From positions 1 through 15,581 of the forward strand of contig JAQBOT010000245.1 of the NCBI GenBank assembly GCA_028287885.1: DNA of 15,581 nt, in the 5' to 3' direction. Shown piece by piece: positions 1 through 7,425 of this stretch. A program made the position numbers and the translations under genes. The notes beneath the pieces were generated by a model. The model ran no database searches. It was not told where the DNA came from and saw nothing but the letters and a program-made list of their open reading frames with translations. The DNA is from Pedobacter sp. GTDB taxonomy: Bacteria > Bacteroidota > Bacteroidia > Sphingobacteriales > Sphingobacteriaceae. Each line of letters opens with the position of its first letter. The stretch's first letter is position 1.

Positions 1-285
1 GAACATCCCATCAGAAAGCCGAAGTACTTGCTCCCTTGTAATACCTCTTTCCGGGTTGCAAAGTATATCTTCTGGTACTGCATGGTAGCGCAGCTTACTT
101 GCTTTGAGATACTTTTGTGTACGGGCATGATCCCCCTACTCCACCTCAGCCTGCGTGATCATCCCAATCAATGCATGGACATCCTGGAGTTCGTGTATCA
201 GGAGCGAAAGTGCGGCTTCATAGCGTTTAGCCATGCCTGTTAGCTTAAGTGTTTTAAGCTGTTCTACTGTGTTTTGTGTATTCAC
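1..285 (-). pseudogene. istB: IS21 helper ATPase IstB, N-terminal part, in-frame stop, runs off the window
   Basis: IstB is the AAA+ ATPase that assists the IstA transposase in target selection. The minus-strand frame from a GTG at 283-285 reads VNTQNTVEQLKTLKLTGMAK, then an IstB-type N-terminal helical region with QDVHALIGMITQAEVE. It hits a TAG at 136-138 (codon 50) and continues open in the same frame to the window edge through ARTQKYLKASKLRYHAVPED. No frame change is needed, so this is a point nonsense mutation rather than an indel. The GTG start lies 18 nt after the istA stop, as usual for co-transcribed istAB, and may itself be a decayed ATG. The Walker motifs lie outside the window. 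Confidence 0.8.
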
Positions 286-303
286 CTTTTCGTATTTGTA
301 TTG

Positions 304-1869
304 TTAGTTGTAAGCCTCGGGGCCTCTTAGATTATTGTGCGCAGGTATGCGGTATTCAGTAGCTGTATCCTCTTCCAGCAGGTCCATGTTGTTATCCAGG
401 ATCTTTTTTATAAGCCCATAGCTGAACTTGTTTCCACGTAGTCCTCGTTTACAGGCTGCTTCCATACGCACCGAGCCATAGGCGTCCATCAGCCTGAGCA
501 GTCCCAGACAGGCGGTACATGATTGGTCAATCACCAGTTTGCTATCCATTACCTTCTTGAAGAACTCTATAGTATATTGCCTATTGTCTTCTCCGTTTTT
601 CATGTAATACTCAGGGCTTCAACCACGCTGTCTGGCTATTGCTTGATGCCTTTCAGGCATATGTTCTTTGATACTGGTATAAGCGTGGCTGGTGTAGTTC
701 CTGGCATGGACAGCAATCCATTGTCCCTCATGATAGATTTCAACATGATCGCAGCAGTAAGTAATGCGTACATCCCTACCGGTGTATCGGTAGGGAACCG
801 AGTAAAAGTGCCAGTCTTCGCCTACCAGTACATGATAGTGCTTCTGTACTTTTGCCCTGGTGTAATGATTAACGTTGTAAGCGGCATCAGGCGGGGGTTG
901 TAGCAGCGCTTTCTCCTGACCATCAAACAACTCCTGTCTGCTTAATATCTTCTTTTGAAAGTTGATTTGGTGGTGCTGATCCAGTTTATATCTGATAGCA
1001 GCGTTAAGCTCCGATAAGCTATGGAATGTCTGGTTGCGTAGCGCTGCATAGATGCGCCTGTAGGTGATCTTTACATTATTCTCAACCGATGGCTTGTCCT
1101 TGGGTTTATATGGCCTTGCGGCCAACAAAGCAATATTATTATGGTTCGCCCAGCTTTCAAGCATATCGGTAAAAGTTGGCTCATACTTGCAGCTTTTAGA
1201 CACCCATTGACGCATATTATCCGACTTAACGCTAAGGGGAACACCACCAAAGTAGTCAAGGGTGTGGTTCAGAGCCTTTACCACTTGCGGGAGCCTGGTA
1301 TCAGGTAAAGCTTCCACATATCCATAGCCACTAAAAGGTAGCACCGCAACATAGACCGGACAGGCAATCAGCTCACCCGTTGTCGGATCAACATAGTGAA
1401 GTACATCACCAGCAAAGTCTACTTCCAATAGTTTACCAGGAAAATGAACAAAGTGCATTACTGCATTATTCAGCCTCATCTGGTCCTGCAGCAGCTCACA
1501 AAAGCGGGAATACTGAAAGCCGGATGGATATTCCTTGATATACTCCTCCCAAAGCAAAAGACGGGTGACCCCAGTGCGGCTAAGTTCTTTATTGAAGTAG
1601 TCAACAAGGCTGCCAAAATGAGCCTTACTGGGGTCAGTATCCTCCGGTACAGTTGTCTTGATCAAGCCTAACAACTGCTCGAGCTGCTGATCAGACTGCT
1701 TAAGCAGCTCACTGAAACTAATCCCTGTTTGCAGGAACTTTGCAAGGTAGAGGGCAATTGTTTTCCTGGTAATCCTAACTTCCTTTTCTTTGGCACGCTG
1801 GGAAACACCGCGTTCAAGGAATAAAAGTATCTGTCTGATCTTATGCATGTTAAGGAGCTTATTGGCCAT
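304..1869 (-). pseudogene. istA: IS21-family transposase IstA, full length but with one in-frame stop
   Basis: IstA is the DDE transposase of IS21 elements. The frame starts best at the ATG at 1867-1869 (MANKLLNMHKIRQILLFLER); the ATG 27 nt upstream would add residues unlike the family. An N-terminal helix-turn-helix region is followed by the rve/DDE core, with D151 in LEVDFAGD, D217 in VKSDNMRQ and E263 in KPSVENNVK. A TGA at 619-621 (codon 417) stops the protein after IARQRG. The same frame then resumes as SPEYYMKNGE and ends with the C-terminal IstA block ACLGLLRLMDAYG and HNNLRG. With the stop replaced by one residue the product would be 521 aa, normal for the family. Relatives often have Trp here, so TGG to TGA is the simplest origin. 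Confidence 0.88.
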
Positions 1870-1930
1870 TCTACATTGGGTTTGGTTACAAACCAAACTT
1901 AGAGCAAATGGCGGTTAAACACTTCTTACT

Positions 1931-2130
1931 GGTGTACTTTGGCGCGGAATAAGTGGTAACCATTGTGCCGGAATGTCAGACCAATAAAAGCATTGGTCCC
2001 CTTAGCAAAGTGGCGCACTTTGCAGCGGAATAATTGGTAACCTTTCCAGCGGAATGCTGGCGTACTTTGCTCCGGAATCGGTGGCGTACTTTGTAGCGGA
2101 ATCGTGGCGTACTATGCAGCGGAATATCCA
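1931..2130. repeat. IS21 multiple end repeats, about seven related units
   Basis: Units of roughly 22 bp share TGGCGTACTTTG (or a TGGTAACC variant) followed by GCGGAAT. Approximate starts are 1931, 1953, 2010, 2034, 2057, 2081 and 2104; the last three recur every 23-24 bp. Units at 1953 and 2034 carry the TGGTAACC variant and the others the TGGCGTAC form, giving a partly alternating pattern. IS21-type elements are known for several transposase-binding repeats at their ends, so these are probably IstA-binding sites. The outermost unit runs into the element end at 2130. The span also holds the istA leader. Confidence 0.75.
1979..1998. repeat. Perfect 7-bp hairpin in the istA leader
   Basis: GACCAAT at 1979-1985 is matched by ATTGGTC at 1992-1998 across a 6-nt loop. 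It lies between the end-repeat units and the istA start. It could limit read-in transcription or hide the istA start when transcribed from outside, but no T tract follows, so the function is open. Confidence 0.5.
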
Positions 2131-2582
2131 GGTACAACTATTTATATTATCCAATTTATGTACGTACTAACCCTGAACGTAGACAAATTCTAACTGCAAA
2201 GAACGGCACTATGCTTACAAAGCATTTTAAGCCCGAGGTACCGAAATCAAATAAATTGCTTTTTAAGGGAAAAGTATACTTATTGACCAGCCAGAAAACG
2301 TATTCGGCTGCTGCGATATTAGCTGCCACTTTTAAATATTATAAGCTTGGGACAATCGTAGGTGAAGAAACAGGAGAACCAACAACTTTTACGGCAAACA
2401 CTGTTGAAATTGTATTACCAAATACCAAACTGGTCTGCACGGTCTCTTGCGCAAAAATTTACTTAATTGGAACCAAAGATGATGGCTGTGGCGTAATTCC
2501 AGATATTGAAATTAAGAGCTCAGATTATGCAGCTACAAATGATGTTGTACTCGACTATGTAAAATCCTTGATTAAAAAATGA
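2131..2582 (+). pseudogene. S41-family peptidase, C-terminal fragment cut by the IS21 element
   Basis: S41 peptidases (tricorn/CtpA type) are serine proteases, often exported. This frame is open from the IS junction and ends with TGA at 2580-2582. It contains KVYLLTSQKTYSAAAILAA, matching the S41 block that carries the catalytic serine (TYSAA), and then IVGEETGEPTTF, matching the following GExT region. The C-terminal GVIPDIEI stretch also fits the family (the usual G-x-x-P-D). An ATG at 2211 lies inside the frame but is unlikely to be a native start, since about 26 in-frame codons precede it. The signal peptide, N-terminal domain and any PDZ-like part are missing. The frame abuts the IS end directly, so insertion truncated the gene. 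Confidence 0.75.
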
Positions 2583-2817
2583 TGTGAACTACAATAAGGC
2601 CTATAAGTAACTTGAATAGTTAAGTTATAATAATACGGCGGAATTCTGAGGCAGCACCAAATAACGAACGTTCCTATTTGCCTTAAAGCTGCATATCTGA
2701 GTAGTTGACCGCAATCTTCTCAAAGACGGGGGCATTTCATAGTGCCGCTGCGGATTTGTGAAAATCAGCTTAAGAATTTTGTTATCATATGTTATCAATC
2801 CTTCCTGAATGGGAATG

Positions 2818-2825
2818 TAACTTTG
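2818..2825 (+). promoter_or_regulatory. Possible -7 box (TAACTTTG) upstream of the pirin gene
   Basis: TAACTTTG matches the Bacteroidota -7 consensus TAnnTTTG in full and lies 19 nt before the ATG at 2845. No convincing TTTG-type -33 element is found at the expected distance upstream, so support is limited to the one box and its position. Confidence 0.35.
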
Positions 2826-2844
2826 AATACCAACTCATACTGAT

Positions 2845-3759
2845 ATGCTAGAAATAGTGATAGAATCCCGAAAGGCTGAAATAATGCCAGGGTTTGCAGT
2901 GCAACGTATCCTTCCTTATCAACTTCGTAGAATGGTGGGGCCGTTTATCTTTATGGACCATGGTGGTCCGATCAGTATGCCCGTAGGCGCTACAACCAAT
3001 ATAGATGTACTTCCTCATCCGCATATTGGCCTGTCGACAGTAAGCTACTTATTTAATGGCAATGTAACACACCGGGACAGCCTCGGCGTGGAGCAGTTGA
3101 TTAAGCCCGGTGAAGTGAATTGGATGACTGCTGGAAAGGGAATAGCTCATAGTGAACGGTTTGAAAGCCCGGCCGTGTTGAATGGCGGTGAACTGGAAAT
3201 GATTCAAACCTGGGTGGCACTTCCGGAGAACGATGAGGAAGCTGATCCTTCATTCAGAAATTATAAATCACAAGAACTACCCGTGTTTACTGATACTGGT
3301 GTATGGATGCGCTTAATTGCCGGCACTGCATATGGGTTAAAGAGCGAAGTTAGGGTTAATTCCCCTTTGTTCTATCTGCATGTCGTACTCGACAAAGGCG
3401 CCAGATTTGGCTTGCCTAAGGGCTTTAGCGAGAGAGGAGTGTATATTGTTAAGGGTGGTGTGGAAGTAAACGGCATTGCCTACACTGCTGGAAAACTGCT
3501 GGTATTTACGAAAGGAGTTGATCCCTTAATTATCGCAAAGGAAAACTGCACACTGATGATGCTAGGCGGTGAGCACCTAGGACATCGCTACATCTGGTGG
3601 AACTTTGTATCCAGCCGCAAGGAGCGAATCGAAGAGGCAAAGGAAGACTGGAAACAAGGGCGGATCCTTCTGCCGCCTAATGACAATGCGGAATTTATTC
3701 CTTTACCTGAGATCAATTCACGGCCAGCTGGTGGCCCGCCCCCAGGAGCTCTGTCCTGA
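2845..3759 (+). CDS. Pirin family protein
   Basis: Pirins are cytoplasmic bicupin proteins with a metal site in the N-terminal cupin. Some bacterial members oxidise flavonols (quercetin 2,3-dioxygenase activity) and others act as metabolic or redox regulators. The 304-aa product has the signature order FMDHGGP (36-42), PHPHIGLSTVSYLF (57-70), a THRDSLG turn (75-81) and the MTAGKGIAHSER block (94-105). The expected metal ligands are present as H58, H60, H102 and E104. The C-terminal cupin ends with HRYIWWNFVSSRKERIEEAK, typical of the family. Length is normal. The flavin oxidoreductase gene follows after 74 nt on the same strand, so the two may be co-transcribed. Whether it works as a dioxygenase or a regulator cannot be told from sequence. 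Confidence 0.92.
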   Translation: MLEIVIESRKAEIMPGFAVQRILPYQLRRMVGPFIFMDHGGPISMPVGATTNIDVLPHPHIGLSTVSYLFNGNVTHRDSLGVEQLIKPGEVNWMTAGKGIAHSERFESPAVLNGGELEMIQTWVALPENDEEADPSFRNYKSQELPVFTDTGVWMRLIAGTAYGLKSEVRVNSPLFYLHVVLDKGARFGLPKGFSERGVYIVKGGVEVNGIAYTAGKLLVFTKGVDPLIIAKENCTLMMLGGEHLGHRYIWWNFVSSRKERIEEAKEDWKQGRILLPPNDNAEFIPLPEINSRPAGGPPPGALS

Positions 3760-3833
3760 GCAAATACTTGCGAATCCTCCACAAAAAAAATCAACACTCT
3801 TTATTCAAATGATCACAAGCCAATAATAAATAT

Positions 3834-4850
3834 ATGGAAATAGGAATTGATAGTTTTGCATCGGCAATGTACGGTAGTAATGCCCTAAGCAGCGTCGATG
3901 CAATGGAACAGTTACTGGACAGGATAGCATTAGCGGATCAAGCTGGTCTTGATGTTTTTGGTATCGGCGAGCATCATAAAAAGGAGTTCCTGGATTCTGC
4001 ACCAGCAGTAATCCTGTCTGCAGCGGCTGCTAGAACCAAACGTATACGTCTTACTAGCGCCGTTACTGTGTTAAGTACCTCAGATCCGGTGCGCGTGTAC
4101 CAGAACTTTGCCACTTTGGATCTGATTTCAAAAGGCAGAGCAGAACTGGTGGTTGGCCGTGGCTCGGCCGTGGATGCCTATCCGCTATTTGGATATGATC
4201 TCAATAATTACGATGCTCTGTTTAAAGAGAAGCTAGATCTGCTCCTACGTATCCGCGATCAGGAGTTTGTTACTTGGTCAGGCAGGTTCAGGCCGGCATT
4301 ACAAAATCAGCCAGTCTATCCCAGATCCCTGCAGGATAAATTACCTGTTTGGTTGGGTGTTGGTGGCACGCCTGAATCATTTGTCCGGGCGGGGTCGTTG
4401 GGCCTGCCCTTGATGGTTGCGATCATTGGTGGTGAAACAGAACGGTTCCGTCCTTTGGTTGACCTTTACCGCGAAGCAGGACGCAAATCAGGTTTCAGTC
4501 CGGAACAGTTAAAGGTTGGTTTGCATTCACCAGGTTACGTTGCAACCAGCAATGAGCAGGCCGTCGCAGATTATTACCCAGGCTACGCTGAACTGTGGAC
4601 CAAGTTGGGAAGAGAACGTGGCTGGCCGCCAGTGACAAAAACACAATTCAATAACCTAATAGCGCCCAGAGGTGTGCTGGTAGTTGGCGCGCCTGAGCAG
4701 ATAGCAGAAAAACTATTAAGGCACAGCGAAGCGTTGGGAGGTGTTGACCGGTTTACTTTTCAGATGGACAATGCAGGATTAAGCCATAAGCAATTGCTAC
4801 AATCAATTGAATTGATTGGTACTAAAGTTATTCCTTTAGTAAATAGCTAA
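3834..4850 (+). CDS. LLM-class (luciferase-like) flavin-dependent oxidoreductase
   Basis: The 338-aa product is a bacterial-luciferase-like TIM-barrel protein that would use reduced flavin (FMN or F420 type; FMN is likelier in this phylum) to oxidise an unknown substrate. Visible family blocks are GIGEHHKKEFLDSAP (43-57), RIRLTSAVTVLSTSDPVRVYQ (70-90), the NFATLDLISKGRAELVVGRGS stretch (91-111), and PVWLGVGGTPES (171-182). The C-terminal VLVVGAPEQIAEKLL (281-295) matches the helix near the barrel end. There is no signal peptide, so it should be cytoplasmic. It follows the pirin gene by 74 nt on the same strand. Pirins and flavin oxidoreductases both deal with aromatic or quinone chemistry, but a shared pathway is only an inference. 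Substrate unknown. Confidence 0.9.
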   Translation: MEIGIDSFASAMYGSNALSSVDAMEQLLDRIALADQAGLDVFGIGEHHKKEFLDSAPAVILSAAAARTKRIRLTSAVTVLSTSDPVRVYQNFATLDLISKGRAELVVGRGSAVDAYPLFGYDLNNYDALFKEKLDLLLRIRDQEFVTWSGRFRPALQNQPVYPRSLQDKLPVWLGVGGTPESFVRAGSLGLPLMVAIIGGETERFRPLVDLYREAGRKSGFSPEQLKVGLHSPGYVATSNEQAVADYYPGYAELWTKLGRERGWPPVTKTQFNNLIAPRGVLVVGAPEQIAEKLLRHSEALGGVDRFTFQMDNAGLSHKQLLQSIELIGTKVIPLVNS

Positions 4851-5044
4851 TCTATCAGTGCTGGGTAGGGTGTCTCAAAAATAAAGATTTTGCTTTGCAA
4901 CTACACCTTGAACTTATATTGATTTGGAATGCATTTTCAAAAACTGTTTGCATTTGAGAACAGGCGATATTCATTTCTTGATTTGCTTACAAGCTTCAGG
5001 GGTTTGCATACATGCGCGCGATTTGGCTTACCGACTTTTGGATC

Positions 5045-6049
5045 ATGGAAATAAAACAATTAGCATTGGGCAGCCAGGGTTTAGTTGTGCCGGTGATCGG
5101 CCTGGGTTGTATGGGTATGACGGGTTTTGAAGAAGCACATATGTACGGCCCTGCGGATGAGCAGGAAGCCATCGTGACCATCCACCGATCGCTCGAGTTG
5201 GGCGGTAATTTTTTGGATACTGCCGATCTGTACGGGCCACTGAAAAATGAGCAGCTCATTGCGAAGGCAATCAGCGGTAAACGCGATCAGTATATTTTGG
5301 CAACTAAGTTTGGCTGGGAAATCGATGACAACAATAAAGTGACCTGGGCCATCAATGGTAAAAAGGACTATGTAAAGAAATCTTTAGAGCGTTCGCTAAA
5401 GAATCTCAATACTGATTACATCGATCTGTATTACCTGCACCGGCTGGACAAAAATACGCCGATCGAGGAAACGGTTGAAGCCATGGCCGAGCTTGTTAAA
5501 GAAGGTAAAGTGGGTTATATCGGTCTGTCGGAAGTATCGTCTGAAACGGTTATGCGGGCGCATGCTGTGCACCCGATCACCGCAGTACAAAGCGAGTATT
5601 CGTTATTTGAAAGAGGGGTGGAAGAACGCGGGGTGTTAGCCACATTAAATGAACTGGGTATCGGGTTTGTAGCTTACTCACCATTGGGCCGTGGGTTTTT
5701 ATCGGGACAGATCAAAAGCATCGATGACCTGCCGGAGAACGATTTCCGCAGAGCGATCCCGCGTTTCCAGGGCGAAATATTTAATAAGAATATTGAATTG
5801 GTTAAGGCAATTGAAGCTATCGCTGACGCAAAGAACGTCACTTCTTCGCAGCTGGCTTTGGCCTGGATTATGAGCAAGGGGATTTTACCGATCCCGGGAA
5901 CGAAACGCAGAAAGTACCTGGAGCAAAACCTTGCGGCGACTACCATTGAGTTGACGGGGGCGGATCTTTCACAACTGGAAAGCATCGTGCCTTGGGGTAC
6001 GGACACGGGGGCAGCGTATGATGAGTTCAGTATGGGCTTAATTGATTAA
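5045..6049 (+). CDS. Aldo/keto reductase
   Basis: This is an NADPH-dependent aldehyde/ketone reductase of the AKR superfamily with a TIM-barrel fold. From the ATG at 5045 the product is 334 aa and begins MEIKQLALGSQGLVVPVIGL, the usual AKR opening. An earlier in-frame ATG at 5012 would add 11 residues without family resemblance. The catalytic tetrad is intact: D58 and Y63 (FLDTADLYG), K88 (LATKFG) and H132 (YYLHRLD). Further family blocks are GKVGYIGLSEVS (154-165), EYSLFERG (184-191) and IPIPGTKR near 282-288 (LPIPGTKRRKYLEQN), the cofactor-binding end. The AraC regulator gene starts 8 nt downstream, so the pair is probably one transcript. Base composition is visibly more GC-rich than the receptor and kinase genes further on. 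The substrate is not predictable. Confidence 0.93.
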   Translation: MEIKQLALGSQGLVVPVIGLGCMGMTGFEEAHMYGPADEQEAIVTIHRSLELGGNFLDTADLYGPLKNEQLIAKAISGKRDQYILATKFGWEIDDNNKVTWAINGKKDYVKKSLERSLKNLNTDYIDLYYLHRLDKNTPIEETVEAMAELVKEGKVGYIGLSEVSSETVMRAHAVHPITAVQSEYSLFERGVEERGVLATLNELGIGFVAYSPLGRGFLSGQIKSIDDLPENDFRRAIPRFQGEIFNKNIELVKAIEAIADAKNVTSSQLALAWIMSKGILPIPGTKRRKYLEQNLAATTIELTGADLSQLESIVPWGTDTGAAYDEFSMGLID

Positions 6050-6057
6050 TTTTGTTT

Positions 6058-6945
6058 ATGAACGCCATCAACTCCATATCAGAATTTCACAGGCTACTGT
6101 CATTGCCCGAACCTCGCCACCCGCTGGTGAGCGTAATCAATCTGGTGGAGAGTGTTTTTTTGGAAGACGAAATCTGGAAAGGTTTTGTTAACCGCTTTTA
6201 TTGCGTGGCGCTCAAACGCGAAGCCAAAGGCAAGATCAGGTACGGACAGCAGCATTATGATTACGATAAAGGAGTATTGAGTTTTACCGCGCCTAACCAG
6301 GTGCAACAACTGGACCTGCAAAATATGGAATGCGGGTCCGGTTATCTCCTGATCTTTCACCCGGACTTCCTGTTACAGCATACTCTGGCGAACAGCATTC
6401 ATCACTACGGTTTTTTCGATTATGCGGTTAACGAGGCGCTGCACCTGTCGGCCGAGGAAGAAGATGACTTGATCACGATCCTCCGTAAAATTGATAAGGA
6501 GTGCCAGCATATCGATAAGCATACCCAGGAGATCATTCTGACGCAGATCGAGAGCCTTCTAAAATATTCCAATCGTTTTTATGAGCGGCAGTTTTTGACC
6601 CGCAAGAATAATAATTCAGCGCTGCTGACCAGGTTCGAGCAGTTGATCGATGATTACTATAACGGCGACGTACAGGGTTTGCTCACGGTACAACATATTG
6701 CTGCGCAGATGAACCTGTCGCCGAACTACCTGAGTGACTGGCTTAGGGTTCATACCGGGCAGAACACACAGCAGCATATTCATGAGAAACTGATTGCCAA
6801 AGCCAAAGAAAAACTTTCCACTACGAGTCTTTCGGTCAGCGAGATCGCCTATGCCTTGGGCTTTGAGCACGCGCAATCCTTTAGCACGCTTTTTAAAAAG
6901 AAGACGAATTTATCACCGCTGGAATTTCGTCAGGCTTTTAACTGA
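6058..6945 (+). CDS. AraC-family transcriptional regulator
   Basis: The 295-aa protein has a ligand-binding N-terminal half and a C-terminal AraC/XylS DNA-binding domain. The first helix-turn-helix lies at about 208-231 (LLTVQHIAAQMNLSPNYLSDW) and the second at about 259-282 (SVSEIAYALGFEHAQSFST), followed by the closing KKTNLSPLEFRQAF. The N-terminal half has the cupin-like order seen in many Bacteroidota AraC proteins (YDYDKGVLSFTAPNQVQQL, then YLLIFHPDFL). The ATG at 6058 is preferred over a TTG two codons upstream. It starts 8 nt after the aldo/keto reductase stop, so it probably regulates that gene or responds to its substrate or product. This is an inference from position. Confidence 0.92.
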   Translation: MNAINSISEFHRLLSLPEPRHPLVSVINLVESVFLEDEIWKGFVNRFYCVALKREAKGKIRYGQQHYDYDKGVLSFTAPNQVQQLDLQNMECGSGYLLIFHPDFLLQHTLANSIHHYGFFDYAVNEALHLSAEEEDDLITILRKIDKECQHIDKHTQEIILTQIESLLKYSNRFYERQFLTRKNNNSALLTRFEQLIDDYYNGDVQGLLTVQHIAAQMNLSPNYLSDWLRVHTGQNTQQHIHEKLIAKAKEKLSTTSLSVSEIAYALGFEHAQSFSTLFKKKTNLSPLEFRQAFN

Positions 6946-7041
6946 TTACCAGAAACAAACTGTGTCCCGGAAATATTCTTCGCTGAGCTTCCCCTGGTGC
7001 ATTACGGGAAAGCCGCAATTAGCCGTGGGGACTATCAGTAA

Positions 7042-7185
7042 GGCTTTGTGACCATGCTCTCACTACAAAAAGGAGGGAAGATACTTTATTTAGGACTTAG
7101 TAACGCAACGGTTGATTAGTTCAATACGGCAATCCAAAGTATAACGGTGGCCGCTACCGAGTACTTCTTTAGAGATCCCTTCCTT
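7042..7185 (+). pseudogene. Probable aldo/keto reductase remnant
   Basis: One + frame reads LQKGGKILYLGLSNATVD, then a TAG at 7117-7119, then FNTAIQSITVAATEYFFRDP, then stops. The first block matches the AKR stretch 'kEGKiryLGLSn' (compare VKEGKVGYIGLSEVS in the intact gene at 5045). The second fits the following 'IaavQsEYSL..RDpE' region with a few residues lost. Only about 45 codons of a roughly 330-codon gene remain, so it would be a heavily decayed paralogue of the gene 1 kb upstream or of another AKR. A minus-strand open frame shares the same codon boundaries over part of this stretch, so one may be a shadow of the other. Confidence 0.45.
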
Positions 7186-7197
7186 TAATAAATACGT

Positions 7198-7218
7198 GAA
7201 AACCGGTTTCTGGTTTTC
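7198..7218. repeat. Inverted repeat GAAAACC / GGTTTTC
   Basis: GAAAACC at 7198-7204 and GGTTTTC at 7212-7218 form a perfect 7-bp stem around a 7-nt loop. No T tract follows, so it is not a typical terminator. Its role is unknown. Confidence 0.4.
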
Positions 7219-7225
7219 GAAGTAG

Positions 7226-7237
7226 GTATTTAAATAC
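7226..7237. repeat. Perfect 12-bp palindrome GTATTTAAATAC
   Basis: A fully symmetric AT-rich palindrome lies 8 nt after the 7198-7218 hairpin and about 190 nt before the receptor start. It could be a protein-binding site, but AT-rich palindromes also arise by chance. Confidence 0.35.
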
Positions 7238-7373
7238 AGAAAAGAGATATCTTGAATTTCTCGAGTACTGTTGCAAGTTCGATTAAATGGGTAGATTACT
7301 GAGACACTGGCTTGCGTATTTTTAATAATGAGGAAATAATGATAAGTATATCTACCGCTTTTTTTTTCATGAG

Positions 7374-7407
7374 TTCGGAATCTCTTCAGAATTGAGTTCT
7401 ACTTTTC
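7374..7407 (+). promoter_or_regulatory. Receptor promoter: 11-bp-spaced direct repeat plus -7 box
   Basis: TTCGGAAT (7374-7381) and TTCAGAAT (7385-7392) are spaced exactly 11 bp start to start, then 7 nt later comes TACTTTTC (7400-7407), a near match to TAnnTTTG. The ATG follows after 18 nt. The same arrangement lies upstream of the two-component operon (12578-12611); the two 34-nt blocks share 23 positions. Direct repeats at 11-bp spacing just upstream of the core promoter are what OmpR/PhoB-type activators bind, so this is proposed as an operator for the response regulator at 11152-11826. Confidence 0.6.
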
Positions 7408-7425
7408 AGGTGTAAAAATTACTCT

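Larger units (their letters stand above)
1..2130 (-). mobile_element. IS21-family insertion sequence, partial, decayed
   Basis: The istA-istB gene order, the two protein families and a repeat-rich end identify an IS21-family element transcribed on the minus strand. Its istA-side end is placed at 2130, where the minus strand reads TGGATATTCCGC; IS21 elements start with TG, and an interrupted foreign reading frame begins right after this point. The other end lies outside the window. Both transposition genes carry an in-frame stop (136-138 in istB, 619-621 in istA), so this copy is probably inactive on its own. What is seen: gene order, stops, end repeats. What is inferred: the exact boundary and loss of activity. 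Confidence 0.85.
7090..7402 (-). other. Unexplained startless open frame, about 102 codons
   Basis: On the minus strand a frame runs without stops from a TAG near 7401-7403 to a TAA at 7090-7092. It has no ATG and no plausible start. Its translation includes FLYLNTYFENQKPVFTYLL and GSGHRYTLDCRIELINRC, which look protein-like but match no family I recognise. A neighbouring frame begins with ATG at 7368-7370 (MKKKAVDILIIISSLLK) and stops after 24 codons, so a frameshifted small gene is possible. It overlaps the receptor promoter and the aldo/keto reductase remnant, which argues against a functional gene. Confidence 0.2.
6946..7425. other. 480-bp gap with decayed coding sequence and the receptor promoter
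   Basis: No intact gene is seen. From left to right it holds nothing recognised up to about 7041, then an apparent aldo/keto reductase remnant (7042-7185). An open but startless minus-strand frame (7090-7402) overlaps that remnant. A hairpin-like repeat (7198-7218), a 12-bp perfect palindrome (7226-7237) and the receptor promoter with its proposed operator (7374-7407) complete it. The mix suggests a site of past deletion or rearrangement. Confidence 0.6.

Noticed and set aside
523..903. Open frame on the + strand across the end of the transposase
   Set aside because: It runs antisense to istA, has no family features, and crosses the istA stop region; the istA frame explains the sequence.
1931..2130. 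Regularly spaced repeats resembling a small CRISPR array
   Set aside because: The units are degenerate, nearly contiguous (23-24 bp period with almost no spacer), and lie at the end of an IS21 element, where transposase-binding repeats are expected.
2583..2844. Possible decayed gene between the peptidase fragment and the pirin gene
   Set aside because: I checked part of this stretch, mainly on the minus strand, and saw short frames only, with no recognisable motif.
4866..4880. GGGTGTCTCAAAA stretch resembling the end of a transposable element
   Set aside because: No matching inverted copy or transposase remnant is seen nearby, so a relic cannot be supported.
5012..5044. Upstream in-frame start for the aldo/keto reductase
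   Set aside because: It would add 11 residues (MRAIWLTDFWI) without resemblance to the family; the ATG at 5045 gives the standard beginning.
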